Counted from the stretch's first letter, positions 17,969 through 29,800 are shown. The stretch: DNA of 53,646 nt from Gammaproteobacteria bacterium (GCA_018826895.1 JAHJYA010000072.1:1-53646); one strand, 5' to 3'. Program-made: numbers and translations. Notes: a model not told the origin generated them from the sequence alone.

Positions 17969-19696
17969 ATGAGTGTTTTTTTCAAGACATGCGCGGGTTT
18001 CGCGCTTTCACTGATAAGCGTTGCAGTGTGGGCCGAAGCCGCGCTCAGTGTCCGTGTACAGCCGAACAATGCCGCCCTGCGCAGCAATATCGAAGCCTAT
18101 ATCGGCAGCCTCGGCGAGCGCGATGCCGAGGCGTTGCAGCGTTATCGGCGGGTTGCCGAAGGCCAGGCCGAGCAGGCGGCTCAGGCGCTTGGCTACTACG
18201 GGGCACGCATCAGCAGCGAGGTCAGTGCACAGACACCGCCACGCCTGACGCTCACCGTCGAGCCTGGCGAGCCGGTACGTCTGCGCATGGTGACCGTGCG
18301 TGTCGATGGCCCGGCGGCCGAGCTTGCGGCCTTTCGCTTGCCGCGCGATAGTCAATTGCGCGCCGGCAGCGTGCTCAACCATGGTCGCTACGAAGCCGCC
18401 AAACGGCATATCCAGAACCAGGCCTCGCGCTACGGCTTTTTCACCGGGCGTTTCACTGCGCAGCGCCTGAGCATCGACCCGCAGGCCGGCACGGCCGACA
18501 TTGAACTGATCTACGATAGCGGCCCGCGCTATCAAATGGGCCAGGTGAGTTTTGTCGGCGATGTGCCCTTCGACGAGCAATTGCTGCAGCGCATGGTGCC
18601 CTTCGATGCCAACAGTGCCTATGACTCCGAGCAGATTGCCGATCTGAATCAGGCCTTGCGCAGCAGCGGCTATTTCGAGTCGGTTCGAGTCGATGCCAAC
18701 CCCGCCGATGCTGTGCAGCAGGTGATCCCGGTCAAGGTCCAGCTGCACGCGCGCAAGCCACGCAGCATGGGCCTTGGCCTGGGCTACTCGACCGACGTCG
18801 GCCCCCGTGGCCGGGCCAACTGGACGCGCCACTGGGCTAATATGCAGGGCCACAGCTACGGCGCCGAGCTGGAACTCTCGGCGCCGCGGCAGAATGTCGG
18901 CTTGTGGTATGACATACCGCTCGACCCGCCGCTAACCGACAAACTGCGTTTCGCCGGCGGCTACCAATATGAGGAGCTGGCCAATACCGACAGCCTGAGC
19001 GAACTGCTTACGGTCGGCCCGGAGTGGCACAGCAAGCTCGATAGCGGCTGGCAGCGGGTGTTGTCGCTGAAGTTCAAGCGCGAAGAGTACGAACTGGGTG
19101 ATGACAGCGGGTTGAGCACGCTGCTGATGCCGGGCGTCAGCTATGCCTACCTGCACAGCGACAACCGTATCGACCCGAACCAGGGGTATCGCCTGCAGTT
19201 CGATCTGGCCGTGGCGAAAGAAGGGCTGGTCGCCGATGCCAACGTGGTACACGGCAACGTGCTGCTTAAGGGCCTGACCACCCTGGCCCGGCGCCATCGC
19301 TTTCTGGGGCGAGTGCAGCTCGGCGGTACCGAGTCCGATGGCTTTTCTTCGGTGCCACCGTCGCTGCGCTTCTTTGCTGGTGGTGACCAGACGGTGCGAG
19401 GCTACGACTACCAGAGCCTGTCGCCGGAGAACAACCAGGGCGACAAGATTGGTGGCCGCTATCTGTTTGCCGCCAGCGCCGAATACCAATACAGCGTGGC
19501 CGAGCGCTGGCGAGTGGCGACCTTCGTCGATCAGGGTAATTCCTTCAACTCGCTCGACTTCCCTTCGCTGAAACAGTCCGTGGGTATTGGCCTGCGCTGG
19601 GTTTCGCCAGTGGGTCCGCTGCGCCTCGACCTAGCCCACCCATTGGACGACGAAGGCGGTGTGCGCCTGCATTTCTCCATGGGGCCTGAACTCTGA
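17969..19696 (+). CDS. tamA: Translocation and assembly module subunit TamA (Omp85 family)
   Basis: This 575-residue outer-membrane Omp85 protein works with TamB in envelope assembly and phospholipid transport. Residues 1-24 are a signal peptide ending SVAVWAEA. Three POTRA-like domains follow to about residue 260 (for example YQMGQVSFVGDVPFDEQLLQRMVPF). The rest is a 16-strand beta-barrel with the conserved RFFAGGDQTVRGYDYQSLSP motif near residue 470. The start at 17969 gives the family length; the frame is open far upstream but overlaps the GNAT gene. The stop codon overlaps the tamB ATG (TGATG). Confidence 0.93.
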   Translation: MSVFFKTCAGFALSLISVAVWAEAALSVRVQPNNAALRSNIEAYIGSLGERDAEALQRYRRVAEGQAEQAAQALGYYGARISSEVSAQTPPRLTLTVEPGEPVRLRMVTVRVDGPAAELAAFRLPRDSQLRAGSVLNHGRYEAAKRHIQNQASRYGFFTGRFTAQRLSIDPQAGTADIELIYDSGPRYQMGQVSFVGDVPFDEQLLQRMVPFDANSAYDSEQIADLNQALRSSGYFESVRVDANPADAVQQVIPVKVQLHARKPRSMGLGLGYSTDVGPRGRANWTRHWANMQGHSYGAELELSAPRQNVGLWYDIPLDPPLTDKLRFAGGYQYEELANTDSLSELLTVGPEWHSKLDSGWQRVLSLKFKREEYELGDDSGLSTLLMPGVSYAYLHSDNRIDPNQGYRLQFDLAVAKEGLVADANVVHGNVLLKGLTTLARRHRFLGRVQLGGTESDGFSSVPPSLRFFAGGDQTVRGYDYQSLSPENNQGDKIGGRYLFAASAEYQYSVAERWRVATFVDQGNSFNSLDFPSLKQSVGIGLRWVSPVGPLRLDLAHPLDDEGGVRLHFSMGPEL

Positions 19697-22600
19697 TGCG
19701 CGGCGTAAAACTCACTCTGCTGGTGCTCCTTGGGCTGTTTGCGGGGTTGCTACTGGCACTGGCCGTACTTTTGGGCAGCACCTCCGGCAGCCGTTGGCTA
19801 CTGAATCAGGTGCCTGGGCTGCAGGTCGAGGGTTTTAGCGGGCGCCTCGGCGGTGCCTGGCAGGCGGACAGGTTGAGCTGGCAGCAAGATGGCACCGCAG
19901 TAGAGGTCGAGCGCCCGGCGCTGGCCTGGTCACCGGCCTGTCTGCTGCGCCTGACCCTGTGCATTGAGCACCTGCGCACGGAGGCCATCGACCTGACCCT
20001 GGCACCGGCTGATGACAGCACAGACACGACGCCATTCAGCCTGCCGCAACTCAGCCTGCCGCTGGCGTTGGAGGTCGGTGAGGTGCAGATCGGAGCGCTA
20101 CGCCTTGCCGGCGCCGAGCAATTCACGGGGCTCGACCTCGCCGCCTTCTGGCGCGACGGAGCCTTGCAGATCCAACGTTTCCAGGTGCAACGAGATGACC
20201 TGCAATTGCGCCTCAGCGGGCAATTGCAACCCGCGGGCGACTGGCCTCTGCAGCTGACGGGAGAGGCGCAGCTGCCTGCGCCGGACGGGCAACCCTGGCA
20301 ACTGGCGCTGAATATCGATGGTGCACTGCAAACCCACCTGCGCCTGCAGGCCGATAGCACGGGCTACCTGAATGGGCAACTGAGCGGCAGCCTGCAGGCG
20401 CTGGCCGAGCACTTGCCAGCCGAATTGTTGCTGACCGCAGATGGCTTTGTGCCGGCGGCGGATTTGCCGCCCACGCTGCGCCTGGATCAACTGCAACTGA
20501 TCGCCAAGGGGGATCTGGATAGCGGTTATGTCTTGGCCGGCCAAGCCAGTTTGCCGGGCGAGGGTGGCGCTGTAGCGCTGTCGCTGCAGGGTACTGTTGA
20601 CGGCCAGGGGGCAAAGGTCGACGCGTTGCGCCTGGCCAGTGGCGCAGAAGCTTATGTCCAGCTTGCCGGTGAGCTGGACTGGCTCGAAGGTTTCGCTGCC
20701 GAGACGCGGATCGACTGGCAGTCTTTCGACTGGCAACGGCTGTACCCGCAAGACGCGCCCCCGCCCGTCACCCTGGAGCGTTTGAACGGTGAAATAAGCT
20801 ACGCCGACGGCGCCTACCTGGGTAATTTTCAGGCAGCGCTTAACGGTCCGGCGGGCGACTTCAGTGTGCAAAGCCCGTTCAGCGGCAATCTTGAGGCCGT
20901 GCATTTGCCGCAGTTGCAAGCCAGCGCTGGCCAGGGTCGTATCGCCGGGCAAGTCAGCATTGGTTTTGCCCAGGGAGTGGACTGGAAGGCCAACCTCACC
21001 TTGAGTGAACTCGATCCGGCGTTCTGGCTTGCCGAGCTGCCTGGGCGTCTGGGCGGCACGTTGCGCAGCGAGGGCAGCCTGCGCGATGAGCAGTTGAACC
21101 TGAGCGCCAACCTCGATCTGCAAGGCCGTCTGCGCAACCAGCCGGCGCGCCTGAGTGGCAGCGTTCAGGGTGGCGGGACGCTTTGGAACCTTGAGGGCCT
21201 GGACTTGCGCTTAGGCGACAACCGCATCGATGGCCAGGTCCGCGTGGGTGAGCGGCTTGATGGCCAGTTGCGTATCGCCATGACGCAGTTGAGCCAGCTA
21301 TGGCCGGGATTGCGCGGTCGGCTCAATGGCCAGTTGGCCGCCAGTGGCAGTGCCCAGGCGCCCCAGGGGCAACTGACCCTGCAGGGGCAGGACATCGCCC
21401 TGGATGATCTGCGTTTGCAGCGTCTGACGCTTGCAGGGCGGCTGGGCGCGCGCCAGCAAGGCCAGCTCGATCTGCAGGTGGACGGCCTGGCCAGTGGTGA
21501 GACCGCCTTGGGCCAACTGAATGTGCGGGGTGAAGGCACGGCAGCACGCCAGCGTCTGACGCTGGCCCTGCAAGGGCCACAATTGAATGCCGACCTCGCT
21601 TTGCAGGGCGTGCTCGAGCAGGGCGCCTGGCGCGGGCAATTGGCTGAGGGCCGGCTGCGCAGCGGCGCGCAGGACTGGCAGTTGCAGCAACCGGCCTCGA
21701 TCGTCCGTCTGGCCAGCGGCCAGCTCGACCTGGGCGCCCATTGCTGGGCCTACGCCGATGCCCGGCTATGCGCCGAGAATCAACGGCTGCTGCCTGAACC
21801 GCGGATTCGCTACCGTTTGAGTGATTTCCCCCTCGACAGCCTGGCCGCGTGGCTACCGCAGGATCTGCGCTGGCAAGGCCAACTGAATGCCGAGGTGCAG
21901 CTCGACCTGCCGGCCAGTGGGCCGACCGGGCGCATTCTGGTCGATGCCGGCCAAGGCACTTGGCAGGTGCGCGATGCCCAGCAGTGGCTGGACTTCAGTT
22001 ATGACAGTCTGCGCCTGAGCAGCCAGCTGCAGGCGCAGCAGATTGATACCAGCCTGGAATTGCGCGGCCCGCGTATCGGCGAACTGAGCGTGCAAGCTCG
22101 CCTCGATCCGCGCCCGGCGGACAAACCGCTGTCCGGGGAATTTCGTCTGCGCGGTGTTGATCTGGCCCTGGCGCGGCCGTTTCTACCGCTGGTCGAGCAG
22201 GTCGGTGGCCAGCTCAACGGCACCGGCGTACTAACCGGCACGCTGCTGAAGCCGCAGGTTAATGGTGAGATTCGCCTGAGCGACGGTGAACTGTCAGGCG
22301 ATGCGTTGCCGACCCAGGTCGAGCAGTTACAGATACAGGTGCGCATTGCCGGCGAGCAGTTGCAGGTGGAAGGCGACTGGCGCAGCGGTGAACAGGGCAG
22401 GGGACAGGTACAAGGTGCTCTGGCCTGGGCTGAGGGCTTGAGTGGCGAGCTGCGCCTGAACGGCAGCCGTCTACCGGTGCGGGTCGAGCCTTATGCCGAT
22501 CTGGAGGTCGAACCGGACCTGCGGCTGAGCCTGGCGCAGGATCGTCTGGCCCTGGCCGGTACGGTGCGTATCCCACGCGGCAGCATTGTCGTGCGCGAGT

Positions 22601-23364
22601 TGCCGCCCAGTACCGTCCAGGTATCCCGCGATGCGGTGATCGTTGGGCAGGAAGCGCCAGTCGCCGAGAACGTGGCGATCAATATGGACGTTAATGTCGA
22701 GGTCGGCCAGGAGCGCCTGAGCTTCAGCGGCTTCGGTCTCAACGCCGACCTGGCCGGCCGCGTACACATTGGCGACGACCTCGATACCCGCGGCGAGCTG
22801 AACCTGAACAACGGCCGCTTCCGCGCCTATGGCCAGCGCCTGACCATCCGCCGGGCACGGCTGCTGTTCACTGGGCCAATCGACCAGCCGTTCCTCGATA
22901 TCGAAGCCATTCGCAAGGTCGACGATGTGGTTGCTGGCCTGCGCCTGACCGGCAGTGCCGAGCAACCACGCAGCGAAGTATTCTCCGAACCGGCGATGAG
23001 CCAGGAGCAGGCGCTGTCCTACCTGGTGCTTGGTCGGCCGTTGGGGCAGAGCAGCGAAGACAACAATATGCTGGCCCAGGCCGCGCTGTCGCTGGGCCTG
23101 GCCGGCAGTGCCTCGGTCACCAATACGGTCGCCCAGACCCTCGGCATTCAGGATTTCCAGCTCGACACCGAGGGCAGCGGCAGCACCACCAGCGTGGTGG
23201 CCAGCGGCAACCTCTCGGAACGTCTGAGCCTGCGCTATGGCGTCGGTGTATTCGAGCCGGTTAATACCGTGGCGTTACGCTATGAGCTGACTCGGCGAAT
23301 TTACCTTGAGGCCGCAAGCGGCTTGGCCAGCTCCCTGGATATCTTTTACCGACGTGATTTCTGA
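19696..23364 (+). CDS. tamB: Translocation and assembly module subunit TamB
   Basis: This 1222-residue protein is the inner-membrane-anchored, periplasm-spanning partner of TamA. It has one N-terminal transmembrane helix (LTLLVLLGLFAGLLLALAVL). A long repetitive beta-taco region follows, rich in alternating Leu, Gly and Gln. The C-terminal TamB/DUF490 domain contains GRAYGQRLTIRRARLLF-like and MSQEQALSYLVLGRPLG segments and ends in an aromatic residue (RRDF). Its ATG overlaps the tamA stop by one base, so the two are translationally coupled. Confidence 0.94.
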   Translation: MRGVKLTLLVLLGLFAGLLLALAVLLGSTSGSRWLLNQVPGLQVEGFSGRLGGAWQADRLSWQQDGTAVEVERPALAWSPACLLRLTLCIEHLRTEAIDLTLAPADDSTDTTPFSLPQLSLPLALEVGEVQIGALRLAGAEQFTGLDLAAFWRDGALQIQRFQVQRDDLQLRLSGQLQPAGDWPLQLTGEAQLPAPDGQPWQLALNIDGALQTHLRLQADSTGYLNGQLSGSLQALAEHLPAELLLTADGFVPAADLPPTLRLDQLQLIAKGDLDSGYVLAGQASLPGEGGAVALSLQGTVDGQGAKVDALRLASGAEAYVQLAGELDWLEGFAAETRIDWQSFDWQRLYPQDAPPPVTLERLNGEISYADGAYLGNFQAALNGPAGDFSVQSPFSGNLEAVHLPQLQASAGQGRIAGQVSIGFAQGVDWKANLTLSELDPAFWLAELPGRLGGTLRSEGSLRDEQLNLSANLDLQGRLRNQPARLSGSVQGGGTLWNLEGLDLRLGDNRIDGQVRVGERLDGQLRIAMTQLSQLWPGLRGRLNGQLAASGSAQAPQGQLTLQGQDIALDDLRLQRLTLAGRLGARQQGQLDLQVDGLASGETALGQLNVRGEGTAARQRLTLALQGPQLNADLALQGVLEQGAWRGQLAEGRLRSGAQDWQLQQPASIVRLASGQLDLGAHCWAYADARLCAENQRLLPEPRIRYRLSDFPLDSLAAWLPQDLRWQGQLNAEVQLDLPASGPTGRILVDAGQGTWQVRDAQQWLDFSYDSLRLSSQLQAQQIDTSLELRGPRIGELSVQARLDPRPADKPLSGEFRLRGVDLALARPFLPLVEQVGGQLNGTGVLTGTLLKPQVNGEIRLSDGELSGDALPTQVEQLQIQVRIAGEQLQVEGDWRSGEQGRGQVQGALAWAEGLSGELRLNGSRLPVRVEPYADLEVEPDLRLSLAQDRLALAGTVRIPRGSIVVRELPPSTVQVSRDAVIVGQEAPVAENVAINMDVNVEVGQERLSFSGFGLNADLAGRVHIGDDLDTRGELNLNNGRFRAYGQRLTIRRARLLFTGPIDQPFLDIEAIRKVDDVVAGLRLTGSAEQPRSEVFSEPAMSQEQALSYLVLGRPLGQSSEDNNMLAQAALSLGLAGSASVTNTVAQTLGIQDFQLDTEGSGSTTSVVASGNLSERLSLRYGVGVFEPVNTVALRYELTRRIYLEAASGLASSLDIFYRRDF

Positions 23365-23542
23365 CCCGGCCCGCCACCACTGGGGCTGGCTGTTCTGATC
23401 ATCGTGCTAGGATCGACCTCAGTCCTTTGCGCCCTTACCGGTGTGCGACGGACACCCCCTCGCTGACGTCGCGCCTCATCCAGGCCGACGCATGAATGCC
23501 ATGGCAACCGGCCGTGTGCTCATCAGAAGAAAGGAGCCTTAC

Positions 23543-24886
23543 ATGGAGTTCATCACCAATCTGGTCAATCAGCTCAACGGGCTGGTCTGGGGCCCGCCGA
23601 TGCTGGTCCTGATCCTCGGCACCGGCCTGTTCCTTATGCTGCGCCTGAAGTTCATGCCGTTGGCGAAGATCGGTGCAGGCTTTCGCCTGATGTGGCAAGG
23701 CCGGCAGAAGGACGACCAGGCCAGTGGCGAAATCAGCCCGTTCCAGGCGCTGATGACCTGCCTGGCCGCGACAGTCGGGACCGGCAACATCGCCGGTGTC
23801 GCCACCGCGATCTTTCTTGGCGGCCCCGGCGCGCTGTTCTGGATGTGGTGCACCGCTCTGGTCGGTATGGCGACCAAGTACTGCGAGGTGGTCCTGGCGG
23901 TGCATTACCGTGAGAAGGACGAGCGCGGTGAGCATGTCGGTGGGCCGATGTATGCGATCAAGAACGGCCTTGGGCAGAAGTGGTTATGGCTGGGCACGGC
24001 GTTCGCAATCTTTGGCGGCCTGGCCGGTTTCGGTATCGGCAACATGGTTCAGGTCAACAGCATGGCCCATGCGCTGGAAGACACCTTTGCCATTCCTACC
24101 TGGATCACCGGCCTGGTGACCATGGCGGTGGTGGGGCTGGTGATTCTGGGTGGCATCCGCCGTATCGGTAAGGTTGCGGCCTCGCTCGTGCCCTTTATGT
24201 GCGTGGCCTATATCATCGCCGCGCTGGTGGTGCTGGTGGTCCATGCGGCGCAGATACCGGCCGCCTTCGAGCTGATCTTCACCCACGCCTTTACCCCCGT
24301 AGCTGCCACCGGCGGCTTTGCCGGCGCCGCCGTGATGGCCGCGATCCGCTTTGGTGTCGCGCGCGGCATCTTCTCCAACGAAGCGGGCCTGGGTACTGCC
24401 GGTATCGCCCAGGCGGCCGGCACCACCAACAGCCCGGTACGCTCCGGCATGATCGGTATGCTCGGCACCTTTATCGACACCCTGATTATCTGCACCATGA
24501 CCGGCCTGGCGATTATCTGCTCGGGCGTCTGGACCAGTGGCGCCAGTGGTGCCGCGCTATCTGCCGCCGCGTTCGAGTCGGCTATGCCGGGTTTTGGCGG
24601 TGCGATATTGAGCATCGCCCTGGTGGTATTCGCCTTTACCACCATCCTTGGCTGGAGCTACTTCGGTGAGCGCTGCTGGGAATTTCTTGTGGGCACCAAG
24701 GCGATAATGCCGTTTCGCATCATCTGGGTGTTGGCCGTGCCGTTCGGCGCGGTAGCACAGCTGGATTTCGCCTGGTTGCTGGCCGACACCCTCAATGGGT
24801 TGATGGCGATCCCCAACCTGCTGTCGCTGTTGCTGCTCAGCCCCGTGGTGGTGAAGTTGACCCGCGATCACTTCGGCCGGCAATAA
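23543..24886 (+). CDS. Amino-acid carrier protein, alanine/glycine:cation symporter (AGCS) family
   Basis: This 447-residue inner-membrane protein has about ten to eleven hydrophobic helices and belongs to the AGCS family, which imports alanine or glycine with sodium. Signature segments are CLAATVGTGNIAGVATAI and FSNEAGLGTAGIAQAAGT. The start at 23543 is chosen because a good AAGGAG lies seven bases upstream, and the encoded MEFITNLVNQLNGLVWGPP matches family N-termini. The gene stands alone between tamB and tpx. Confidence 0.92.
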   Translation: MEFITNLVNQLNGLVWGPPMLVLILGTGLFLMLRLKFMPLAKIGAGFRLMWQGRQKDDQASGEISPFQALMTCLAATVGTGNIAGVATAIFLGGPGALFWMWCTALVGMATKYCEVVLAVHYREKDERGEHVGGPMYAIKNGLGQKWLWLGTAFAIFGGLAGFGIGNMVQVNSMAHALEDTFAIPTWITGLVTMAVVGLVILGGIRRIGKVAASLVPFMCVAYIIAALVVLVVHAAQIPAAFELIFTHAFTPVAATGGFAGAAVMAAIRFGVARGIFSNEAGLGTAGIAQAAGTTNSPVRSGMIGMLGTFIDTLIICTMTGLAIICSGVWTSGASGAALSAAAFESAMPGFGGAILSIALVVFAFTTILGWSYFGERCWEFLVGTKAIMPFRIIWVLAVPFGAVAQLDFAWLLADTLNGLMAIPNLLSLLLLSPVVVKLTRDHFGRQ

Positions 24887-24993
24887 AACCTTCACCCGCC
24901 GGTGTGCCAGCGCACTGGCGGGGTACGCCCGGCACTGGCATGCTGAGCGCCGATTTTGCTTTTGTACGACCCATCCAACGAGAGGATTGATTC

Positions 24994-25494
24994 ATGGCTG
25001 AAGTAACGCTGCGCGGCACCCCGGTTCAGGTTGCCGGCGATCTGCCACAAGTGGGCCAACAGGCTCCCGCATTCACCCTGGTCGGCGCTGGCTTGGCCGA
25101 TGTCAGCCTGAGCAGCCTGGCCGGCAAGCGCAAGGTGCTGAACATTTTCCCAAGCATCGACACCCCGACCTGTGCCACCTCGGTACGCACCTTCAACCAG
25201 GCGGCCAGCGGTCTGGACAATACCCTGGTGCTTTGTGTGTCGGCTGACCTGCCTTTCGCCCAGGCGCGTTTCTGCGGTGCCGAAGGCCTGGAGAACGTGA
25301 TCAACCTGTCGACCATGCGCGGCGCCGAGTTCCTCAAGGACTACGGTGTGGCCCTGGTCAGCGGTCCGCTCGCCGGTGTCTCGGCGCGTGCTGTCGTGGT
25401 CCTCGATGAACAGGACAAGGTGCTGCACAGCGAGCTGGTTGCCGAGATTGGTAGCGAACCGAATTACGACGCTGCTCTGGCTGTACTCAAGTAA
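24994..25494 (+). CDS. tpx: Thiol peroxidase Tpx (atypical 2-Cys peroxiredoxin)
   Basis: This 166-residue peroxiredoxin reduces hydrogen peroxide and alkyl hydroperoxides using thioredoxin. The peroxidatic cysteine is Cys60 in [13 protein letters not shown] and the resolving cysteine is Cys94 in [11 protein letters not shown], both in the Tpx-specific arrangement. The length is normal. It is followed by a clear intrinsic terminator. Confidence 0.96.
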   Translation: MAEVTLRGTPVQVAGDLPQVGQQAPAFTLVGAGLADVSLSSLAGKRKVLNIFPSIDTPTCATSVRTFNQAASGLDNTLVLCVSADLPFAQARFCGAEGLENVINLSTMRGAEFLKDYGVALVSGPLAGVSARAVVVLDEQDKVLHSELVAEIGSEPNYDAALAVLK

Positions 25495-25512
25495 CACGCT
25501 GCAACACTGAAA

Positions 25513-25549
25513 CGGCCGTCGGCACTTGCATGTCGACGGCCGTTTTTAT
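25513..25549 (+). terminator. Intrinsic terminator of tpx
   Basis: The arms CGGCCGTC (25513-25520) and GACGGCCG (25535-25542) form a GC-rich stem. It is followed by a T-rich tract (GTTTTTATTT), 19 bases after the tpx stop codon. Confidence 0.85.
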
Positions 25550-25656
25550 TTATACGTCAGCGGTTTAGCACCATAGGTAAATAGCCGGTAAAGAGCCTTT
25601 GCATCCCGGCCTGACCTGCTTATCGTTCACGCTCGCCCAGTAAGTGACTCCCCGCC

Positions 25657-26877
25657 ATGCCCGATATCGCCTCTACATCGTCTCCGTCGAAGCCTCGCAC
25701 CTGGCTTATCGGCCTTGTTCTGCTGCTCCTGCTGATCGCCCTGGTCTGGTGGTTCTGGCCCAGTAAACCAACGCCACCGGCGGGTGGTCGTTGGGGGGAC
25801 GGTGGCCCGGTACCGGTGCGCGTCACCACCGTGGAGCTAGTCGATTTCCCGATCGAGCTCAAGGCATTGGGTACCGTGACCGCCTATAACTCGGTCGAGG
25901 TACGGCCACGGGTCGACGGGCAACTGGTCAAAGTGCTGTTCGAGGACGGGCAGACCGTCAAGGCCGGCGATCTGTTGGCCGTGATCGACCCGCGGCCCTT
26001 TGAGATCGCCTTGCAGCAGGCCCAGGGCACGCAACAGGAAAACCAGGCGCAGCTGAAAAATGCCGAAACAGACCTGGCCCGTTACCGCGGCCTGTTCGCC
26101 GAGGACTCCATCGCCAAGCAGACCCTGGATACCCAGGAGGCACTGGTCGGCCAGTACCGCGGCACGCTCAAGAGCAACCAGGCGGCGGTGGCCGAGGCGC
26201 AGCTGAACCTGCAATTCACCCAGGTCAAGGCACCGATTGCCGGGCGCCTGGGCTTGCGTCAGGTGGATGTGGGCAATCTGGTCACGGCAGGGGACGAACT
26301 GCCGCTGGTAGTGATCAACCAGACGCTGCCGATCTCGGTGATGTTTACCCTGCCAGAAGGCGAGTTGCCGGCCGTGCTGCAGCAAGTGCGGGCGGGGCAG
26401 GTACTTAGCGTGGAGGCGTGGAACCGCAGCGAGCAGCTGAAACTGGCAGAGGGCCGCCTGGACAGCCTGGATAACCAGATCGACACCGCCACGGGCACGG
26501 TCAAGCTCAAGGCGCGTTTCGAGAATGCTGAGGAGCTGCTATTCCCGAACCAGTTCGTCAATGTGCGCCTGCGTGTGCAGACACGTGAGCAGGCCATCGT
26601 GATTCCTTCGGCGGCGCTGCAGTTCGGCGCCAACGGCACCTTTGTCTATGTGGTGGATAGCACCGGCACCGTGGAGGTCCGGCCGATCGTCGCCGGCCCC
26701 AGCAGCGGTGAGAACACCCTGATCGAGTCCGGCATCCAGGCCGGCGAGCGCCTGGTGCTGGAAGGCACCGACCGCCTGCGCAACGGTGGCAAGGTCGAGG
26801 TGCTGGGCGAAGGTCCTGCGCCCGACAGCCCAGTGGCGCCGGTAGCAACCACGGCCAAGGCGCGTAAGTCGGCATGA
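25657..26877 (+). CDS. muxA: RND efflux periplasmic adaptor MuxA (MdtA-like)
   Basis: This 406-residue membrane-fusion protein links the MuxBC pump to the OpmB channel. It has an N-terminal inner-membrane anchor ([18 protein letters not shown], about residues 18-35). A lipoyl/hairpin region follows ([26 protein letters not shown]), then a coiled-coil hairpin (about 115-190) and the beta-barrel ([19 protein letters not shown]). It resembles MdtA of the MdtABC family. The last four bases overlap the muxB start (ATGA), so the two are translationally coupled. Confidence 0.92.
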   Translation: MPDIASTSSPSKPRTWLIGLVLLLLLIALVWWFWPSKPTPPAGGRWGDGGPVPVRVTTVELVDFPIELKALGTVTAYNSVEVRPRVDGQLVKVLFEDGQTVKAGDLLAVIDPRPFEIALQQAQGTQQENQAQLKNAETDLARYRGLFAEDSIAKQTLDTQEALVGQYRGTLKSNQAAVAEAQLNLQFTQVKAPIAGRLGLRQVDVGNLVTAGDELPLVVINQTLPISVMFTLPEGELPAVLQQVRAGQVLSVEAWNRSEQLKLAEGRLDSLDNQIDTATGTVKLKARFENAEELLFPNQFVNVRLRVQTREQAIVIPSAALQFGANGTFVYVVDSTGTVEVRPIVAGPSSGENTLIESGIQAGERLVLEGTDRLRNGGKVEVLGEGPAPDSPVAPVATTAKARKSA

Positions 26878-29800
26878 ATGCCTCCCGCCTGTTTATCCTG
26901 CGCCCGGTCGCCACGACGCTGCTGATGATCGCGATCTTCCTCAGCGGGGTGATCGCCTATCGTTTGCTGCCGGTCTCGGCACTGCCGGAAGTCGACTACC
27001 CGACCATTCGCGTGATGACCCTGTACCCCGGCGCCAGCCCGGACGTGATGACCAGTGCGGTCACCGCGCCGCTGGAGCGCCAGTTCGGCCAGATGGCTGG
27101 CTTGAAGCAGATGTCCTCGGCCAGCTCCGGCGGTGCCTCGGTGATTACCCTGCGCTTCAACCTGGACATGGCCCTGGATGTCGCCGAGCAGGAAGTGCAG
27201 GCGGCGATCAACGGCGCAACCAACCTGCTGCCCAGCGACCTGCCCGCGCCGCCGGTGTACAACAAGGTCAACCCGGCCGACACCCCGGTGCTGACCCTGG
27301 CGATCCGCTCGGAGACCTTGCCGCTGCCCCAGGTATTCGACTTGGTCGACACGCGCCTGGCGCAGAAGCTCGCGCAAACCAGCGGCGTTGGCCTGGTGAC
27401 CCTGGCCGGCGGGCAACGGCCGGCCGTGCGTATTCGGGTCAACCCGCAAGCCCTTGCGGCCTACGGCCTCAATCTGTCCGATGTGCGCAGCCTGATCACC
27501 GCGAGCAACGTCAACCAGCCCAAGGGCAACTTCGACGGCCCGACCCGCGTCTCGCAACTCGACGCCAATGACCAGTTGCGCTCGCCGGAGGAATACCGCG
27601 AGCTGGTCCTCAGCTACCAGAACGGCGCGCCGCTGCGTCTCAAGGACGTTGCCGAAATCATCGACGGCGCGGAAAACGACCGCTTGGCCGCCTGGGCCAA
27701 CCGCAGCGAAGCGGTGCTGGTCAATGTGCAGCGCCAGCCAGGTGCCAACGTCATCGACGTGGTCGACCGCATCCAGGCGCTGCTGCCCAGCCTTACCGAA
27801 GGCTTGCCGGCGAGTGTCGAGGTCAGCGTGCTGACCGACCGCACCCAGACCATTCGCGCGGCGGTGCGTGACGTGCAGCATGAGCTGTTGCTGGCGATCA
27901 TCCTGGTGGTGCTGGTGACCTTCCTGTTCCTGCGCAAGCTCTCGGCGACCCTGATTCCCTCGATTGTCGTGCCGCTGTCGCTGATCGGCACCTTCGGCGT
28001 GATGTACCTGGCCGGCTTTACCATCAACAACCTGACGCTGATGGCGCTGACCATCGCCACCGGTTTCGTGGTCGATGACGCCATCGTCATGCTGGAGAAC
28101 ATCGCCCGCCATCTGGAGGAGGGCGAGACACCGCTCAATGCCGCGCTCAAGGGCGCCCGGCAGATCGGCTTTACCCTGGTTTCGCTGACCATCTCGCTGA
28201 TCGCCGTGCTGATCCCGCTGCTATTTATGGCCGACGTGGTCGGCCGGCTGTTCCGCGAGTTCGCCATTACCCTGGCGGTGGCGATTCTGATTTCCCTGGT
28301 GGTCTCCCTGACCCTGACGCCGATGATGTGCGCGCGCCTGCTCAAGCATGAGCCGGAGGCCGAGCAGAGTCGCTTCTACCGTGCCAGCGGGGCCTTTCTC
28401 GACCGCCTGGTGGCCGGTTACGGGCGCTGGCTGACCTGGGTGCTGCGCCACCAGCCGCTGACCTTGCTGGTCGCCATCGGCACCATGGGCCTGACCGTGC
28501 TGCTTTATCTCGCCGTACCCAAGGGCTTCTTCCCAGCCCAGGACACCGGGGTGATCCAGGGCATTTCCGAAGCGCCCCAGGCGATTTCCTTCCGCGCCAT
28601 GAGCGAGCGCCAGCAGCGCCTGGCCGAGGTCATCCTCAAGGACCCGGCGGTGGTCAGCCTGTCGTCCTATATCGGCGTCGACGGTGACAACCCGACGCTC
28701 AACAGCGGCCGCATGTTGATCAACCTGCTGCCCCACGCCGAGCGCGACCTGACCGCCAGCCAGGTGATCGAACGCCTGCGCCCGGAACTGGCCAAGCTCA
28801 GCGGCATCGAGCTGTTTATGCAGCCGGTGCAGGATTTGAGCATTGAAGACCGGGTCAGCCGCACGCAGTTTCAGTTCAGCATGGAGACCCCAGACCAGGC
28901 CCTGCTCGAAGAGTGGGTGCCGAAACTGGTCAGCGCGCTGCGTGAGCAGCCGCAGCTCACCGACGTGGCCAGCGACCTGCAGACCCGTGGCCTGCAGGTG
29001 TACCTGGCGATTGACCGCGACATGGCCGGGCGCCTTGGCGTCAGTGTCGCCGACATCGACGATGCGCTCTATGACGCCTTCGGCCAGCGGCAGATCTCGA
29101 CCATCTACACCCAGGCCAGCCAGTACCGCGTGGTGCTGGAAAGTGCCGAAGGAGGGCGCATTGGTCCGGCGGCGCTGCAGCAGATCCATGTCGCCACGAC
29201 CGATGGCAGCCAGGTGCCGCTGTCGTCCCTGGCGCGTATTGAGGAGCGTGCGGCGAGCCTGCTGATCAACCATATCGGCCAGTTCCCGGCGGCGACCCTG
29301 TCGTTCAACCTGGCCTCCGGGGTGTCGCTTGGCGAGGCCGTGGCGGTGATCGAGCAGGTGCAGCAGGACATCGCTTTGCCCGCCGGTATACAGACCCAGT
29401 TCCAGGGCGCCGCCGAAGCCTTCCGCGCCTCGCTGTCGTCGACCCTGCTGCTGATCCTGGCGGCCATCGTCACCATGTATATCGTGCTGGGCGTGCTCTA
29501 TGAGAGCTATATCCACCCGATCACCATCCTCTCGACGCTGCCCTCGGCCGGGGTCGGCGCGCTGCTGGCGTTGCTGCTGACCGGTAACGACCTGGGGCTG
29601 ATCGCGATCATCGGCATCATCCTGCTGATCGGCATCGTCAAGAAGAACGCCATCATGATGATCGACTTCGCCCTGGAGGCTGAGCGGCATCAAGGCATGG
29701 CGCCCGAGGAGGCGATCTACCAGGCGGCGCTGCTGCGTTTCCGGCCGATTCTGATGACCACACTGGCGGCGCTGTTCGGCGCCATCCCGCTGATGCTTGC

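Noticed and set aside
26646..28112. Long antisense frames within the efflux operons
   Set aside because: They are shadows of GC-rich RND genes, rich in His, Gln and Arg, with no domain or ribosome site.
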